The notes under the pieces were generated by a model, which was not told the DNA's origin, ran no database searches, and saw only the letters and a list, made by a program, of their open reading frames with translations. From positions 1 through 64,000 of the forward strand of contig CANEGK010000003.1 in assembly GCA_947427035.1 (NCBI GenBank): 64,000 nt of DNA, given 5' to 3'. The stretch is from an uncultured Clostridium sp. Its GTDB lineage: Bacteria > Bacillota > Clostridia > Oscillospirales > Butyricicoccaceae. This document shows, piece by piece, positions 62,174 through 64,000 of the stretch (position 1 is the stretch's first letter; every line of letters begins with the position of its first letter). The translations under genes were made by a program, and so were the position numbers.

Positions 62174-63766
62174 TTATTTCCAGGACCAGTTATAAACGAA
62201 GTAGGGGTAGCTGGAGTCCGGATGTACCGTGCAGTTGAGATCCTTATTCCAGGCGAACATCAGGTTCTTGTGGAAAAGGGGAATGTCAACTGCATCTTCG
62301 GTGACGATGGAAATAGCCTGCCCATACAGCTCCTGACGCTTGGCGGAATCGGTTTCGCCCTGCGCCTGCTCAAACAGCGCGTCCACTTCGGGGTTGGAGT
62401 AACGGCCGTAGTTGCCCGAGCCGATACCGGCCGTAGTGTACTGACGGGAAGCGTACGCAAAGTCGGTCGAGAAGCTCTGGCCCGGAGTAGCCATATCAAA
62501 GTTGCCTGCCAGAATCTCGGACGTCATAGCGGTCGAATCCATACCGACCAGATCGATGGTGCAGCCAAGCTCGAGCAGGCTGGACTGGAAGACGACGGCA
62601 CACTTGTCAAAGTACGAACCGGCAATGGTGTACATGGTGCCCAGATTGACGCCATTGGGGTAACCGGCCTCGGTCAGCAGCTCTTTGGCCTTTTCAAGGT
62701 CATAGGGATACTTGACTGCATAATCATAATCGATGCCAAAGCAGGTTTCGTTGCCCTGGAGCCACGCCGGCTCGGCATAGCCTTCAAAGGCGACCTGGCA
62801 CATGGTCTCGCGGTCGGTGGCGTAGTTGAGCGCCTGGCGAACCAGCTTGTTGTTGAACGGCTCACGCTCATGGTTCATGCTGAACAGAGCGGTATGTTTG
62901 GTGGGGATAGCTGTAAAGCTGTACGCATCCGGCTGCGCCGAAATCTCAAGGTACTGGCTGGCCGGGCACATGATAAAGTCGACTTCACCGGCCATATAGG
63001 AAACGGCGGCCGTCGTGTCGTCGGTGATGATGGTGAAAGTAATATCTTTGATAGCGGGAGCGCCCTGCCAATAATCTTCAAAAGCGGTCATATGGCATAC
63101 GCTGTTGAGATCGACGTCAACCATTTTATAGGGGCCGGTGCCGTTGCAGTTGGTATCCAAATCGCCGTTATGCTCTTTGTAATAAGCCTCGTTGACGATA
63201 CGGATATTGGCGATAAAGGACATGAAGGGAGCAAACGGGCTCTCCATCTTGCAGACGACGGTGTAGTCGTCGGTGGCCGTCGCTTCAATAAAGGAACCCA
63301 AGTGGCTGCGCAGAACAACCGATTCTTTGGCAGTGTTCAGCGTAAAGGCGACGTCCGAAGCCTTGAGCTCGTCACCGCTGTGGAACTTGACGCCTTTGCG
63401 GATGTGCAGCGTGATCTCTTTGCCGTCCTCGCTGATATCCCAGCTTTCGGCCAGCACAGGGGTAATTTCGCCCTCGTCATTAACCCAGGTCAGCGTTTCG
63501 TACATCTGGTTCATTTCAAAGTACTCGACGTACAGGGTGGACTTAAAGGGATCAAAGGTCCCCCAGGTCGCTTCAACACGGACAATGACATCGTCGCGTC
63601 CGCTGCTGCTGCCGCCCTCGTTGTTCTCGTCAGAATCGCCCTGCTGGTTCTGATCCTGATTGCCTCCCTGGTTCGATTCGCCGCCGCCCGTCGTCGCGCC
63701 GGAGCACGCAGCCAGACAGGCAACCACCATCGCCAGCGCAAGCAGCAATGCCAGTTTTTTCTTCAT
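62174..63766 (-). CDS. Peptide-binding lipoprotein of the ABC transporter (family 5 SBP)
   Basis: A 530-aa extracellular solute-binding protein. I place the start at ATG 63766 (MKKKLALLLALAMVVACLAAC) with AGGAGG before it. The lipobox LAAC gives the lipidated cysteine at residue 21. An acidic low-complexity linker (about 25-57) leads to the SBP_bac_5 domain, with PVLAESWDISEDGKEITLHIR and KGVKFHSGDELKASDVAF. It captures peptides, possibly nickel-chelates or other substrates. First gene of the five-gene operon. Confidence 0.93.
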   Translation of the reverse strand: MKKKLALLLALAMVVACLAACSGATTGGGESNQGGNQDQNQQGDSDENNEGGSSSGRDDVIVRVEATWGTFDPFKSTLYVEYFEMNQMYETLTWVNDEGEITPVLAESWDISEDGKEITLHIRKGVKFHSGDELKASDVAFTLNTAKESVVLRSHLGSFIEATATDDYTVVCKMESPFAPFMSFIANIRIVNEAYYKEHNGDLDTNCNGTGPYKMVDVDLNSVCHMTAFEDYWQGAPAIKDITFTIITDDTTAAVSYMAGEVDFIMCPASQYLEISAQPDAYSFTAIPTKHTALFSMNHEREPFNNKLVRQALNYATDRETMCQVAFEGYAEPAWLQGNETCFGIDYDYAVKYPYDLEKAKELLTEAGYPNGVNLGTMYTIAGSYFDKCAVVFQSSLLELGCTIDLVGMDSTAMTSEILAGNFDMATPGQSFSTDFAYASRQYTTAGIGSGNYGRYSNPEVDALFEQAQGETDSAKRQELYGQAISIVTEDAVDIPLFHKNLMFAWNKDLNCTVHPDSSYPYFVYNWSWK

Positions 63767-63790
63767 GTGTTTTCCTCCTGTTTTTGTTTT

Positions 63791-63817
63791 AAATTTATAA
63801 AAAAGTTTTATAAATTT
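63791..63817 (-). repeat. AT-rich inverted repeat in the transporter leader
   Basis: Perfect 12-bp arms (63791-63802/63806-63817) with a three-base centre, about 25 bases before the binding-protein start. It could be an operator, possibly for an AT-rich-binding repressor such as CodY, or an mRNA stabilising stem. Confidence 0.5.
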
Positions 63818-63897
63818 TAATGCATCAAAATACAGTAACATTCGTTTTTACAAACTTCTCATCATTTCTCATATGTTCTTTCGACTTCCGATTTTCT

Positions 63898-63926
63898 ATT
63901 ATATTCTTAGCCTCAAAGCCTGTCAA
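63898..63926 (-). promoter_or_regulatory. Consensus SigA promoter of the peptide transporter operon
   Basis: Minus strand: -35 TTGACA (63926-63921), 17-base spacer, -10 TATAAT (63903-63898). The leader is about 125 bases long. Confidence 0.85.
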
Positions 63927-64000
63927 TTCGACATCTTCCCCTAAAATGCCCGCTCTTTTTTATGTATTATAACCAATTTTTAAGCTTCTTTTCATTCGTG

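Noticed and set aside
61940..63820. 626-codon open frame on the plus strand over the peptide transporter genes
   Set aside because: It is antisense to the clearly coding binding-protein and permease genes, has no ribosome binding site and shows no family features; long antisense frames are common in GC-rich codon use.
1..64000. CRISPR array, tRNA or rRNA genes
   Set aside because: No regularly spaced repeat was seen by reading, and no tRNA- or rRNA-like sequence was recognised; a dedicated search was not possible.

Overview
The window looks like a chromosomal segment of a spore-forming, anaerobic Firmicute of class Clostridia, probably an Oscillospiraceae/Ruminococcaceae-type genome. This rests on Spo0A, SpoIVB and a SpoVM microprotein, PolC-type DNA polymerase III, RemA, CdaA/CdaR, a PASTA kinase (PrkC), a ferredoxin-dependent 2-oxoacid oxidoreductase, butyrate kinase and a PPi-type phosphofructokinase. 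Nearly all genes lie on the minus strand. I saw no rRNA, tRNA, CRISPR array or intact insertion sequence.

Region 1 (1-3325) is a decayed prophage fragment. It holds a portal-protein remnant with an internal amber codon, joined in frame to a MuF-type minor head protein that carries a toxin-like C-terminal domain. After it come a small SH3-like ORF, two YjcQ-like ORFs, an HK97-gp10-like protein and small ORFs running off the left edge. The scaffold and major capsid genes expected between MuF and gp10 are absent. Region 2 (3327-4912) is a graveyard next to the prophage: an intact flavin/PNPOx-fold gene, an arylamine N-acetyltransferase C-terminal remnant with stop codons, an IS110-type transposase C-terminal remnant and a truncated MocR-type regulator.

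Region 3 (5153-18362) is the conserved yicC-remA-gmk-rpoZ-priA-def-fmt-(zinc peptidase)-rsmB-rlmN-prpC-prkC-rsgA operon. It ends in two tiny ORFs, a 44-aa membrane protein and a 21-aa SpoVM, followed by a strong hairpin. Region 4 (18351-25866) carries the c-di-AMP pair cdaA-cdaR with a FAD oxidoreductase and an RseC-like protein, a cysteine desulfurase with a DUF3343 partner, ispD-ispF and carD.

Region 5 (26002-31489) has the four-subunit 2-oxoacid:ferredoxin oxidoreductase operon led by a P-loop ATPase, then the sporulation genes spo0A and spoIVB. Region 6 (31642-36755) has divergent fba and pfk with abutting -35 boxes, a YtrA-type GntR/ABC transporter operon and a CPBP protease. Region 7 (36861-47434) is pyrH-frr-uppS-cdsA-dxr-rseP-ispG-polC, a translation/envelope/isoprenoid/replication operon.

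Region 8 (47497-55171) has uvrB-uvrA under a promoter containing a perfect LexA box, then radC, butyrate kinase and pyridoxamine kinase. Region 9 (55354-64000) has a secreted GHL10-amidase fusion on the plus strand and a five-gene Opp/Dpp peptide transporter operon reading the other way. Many adjacent genes overlap by ATGA or TAATG, indicating tight translational coupling.
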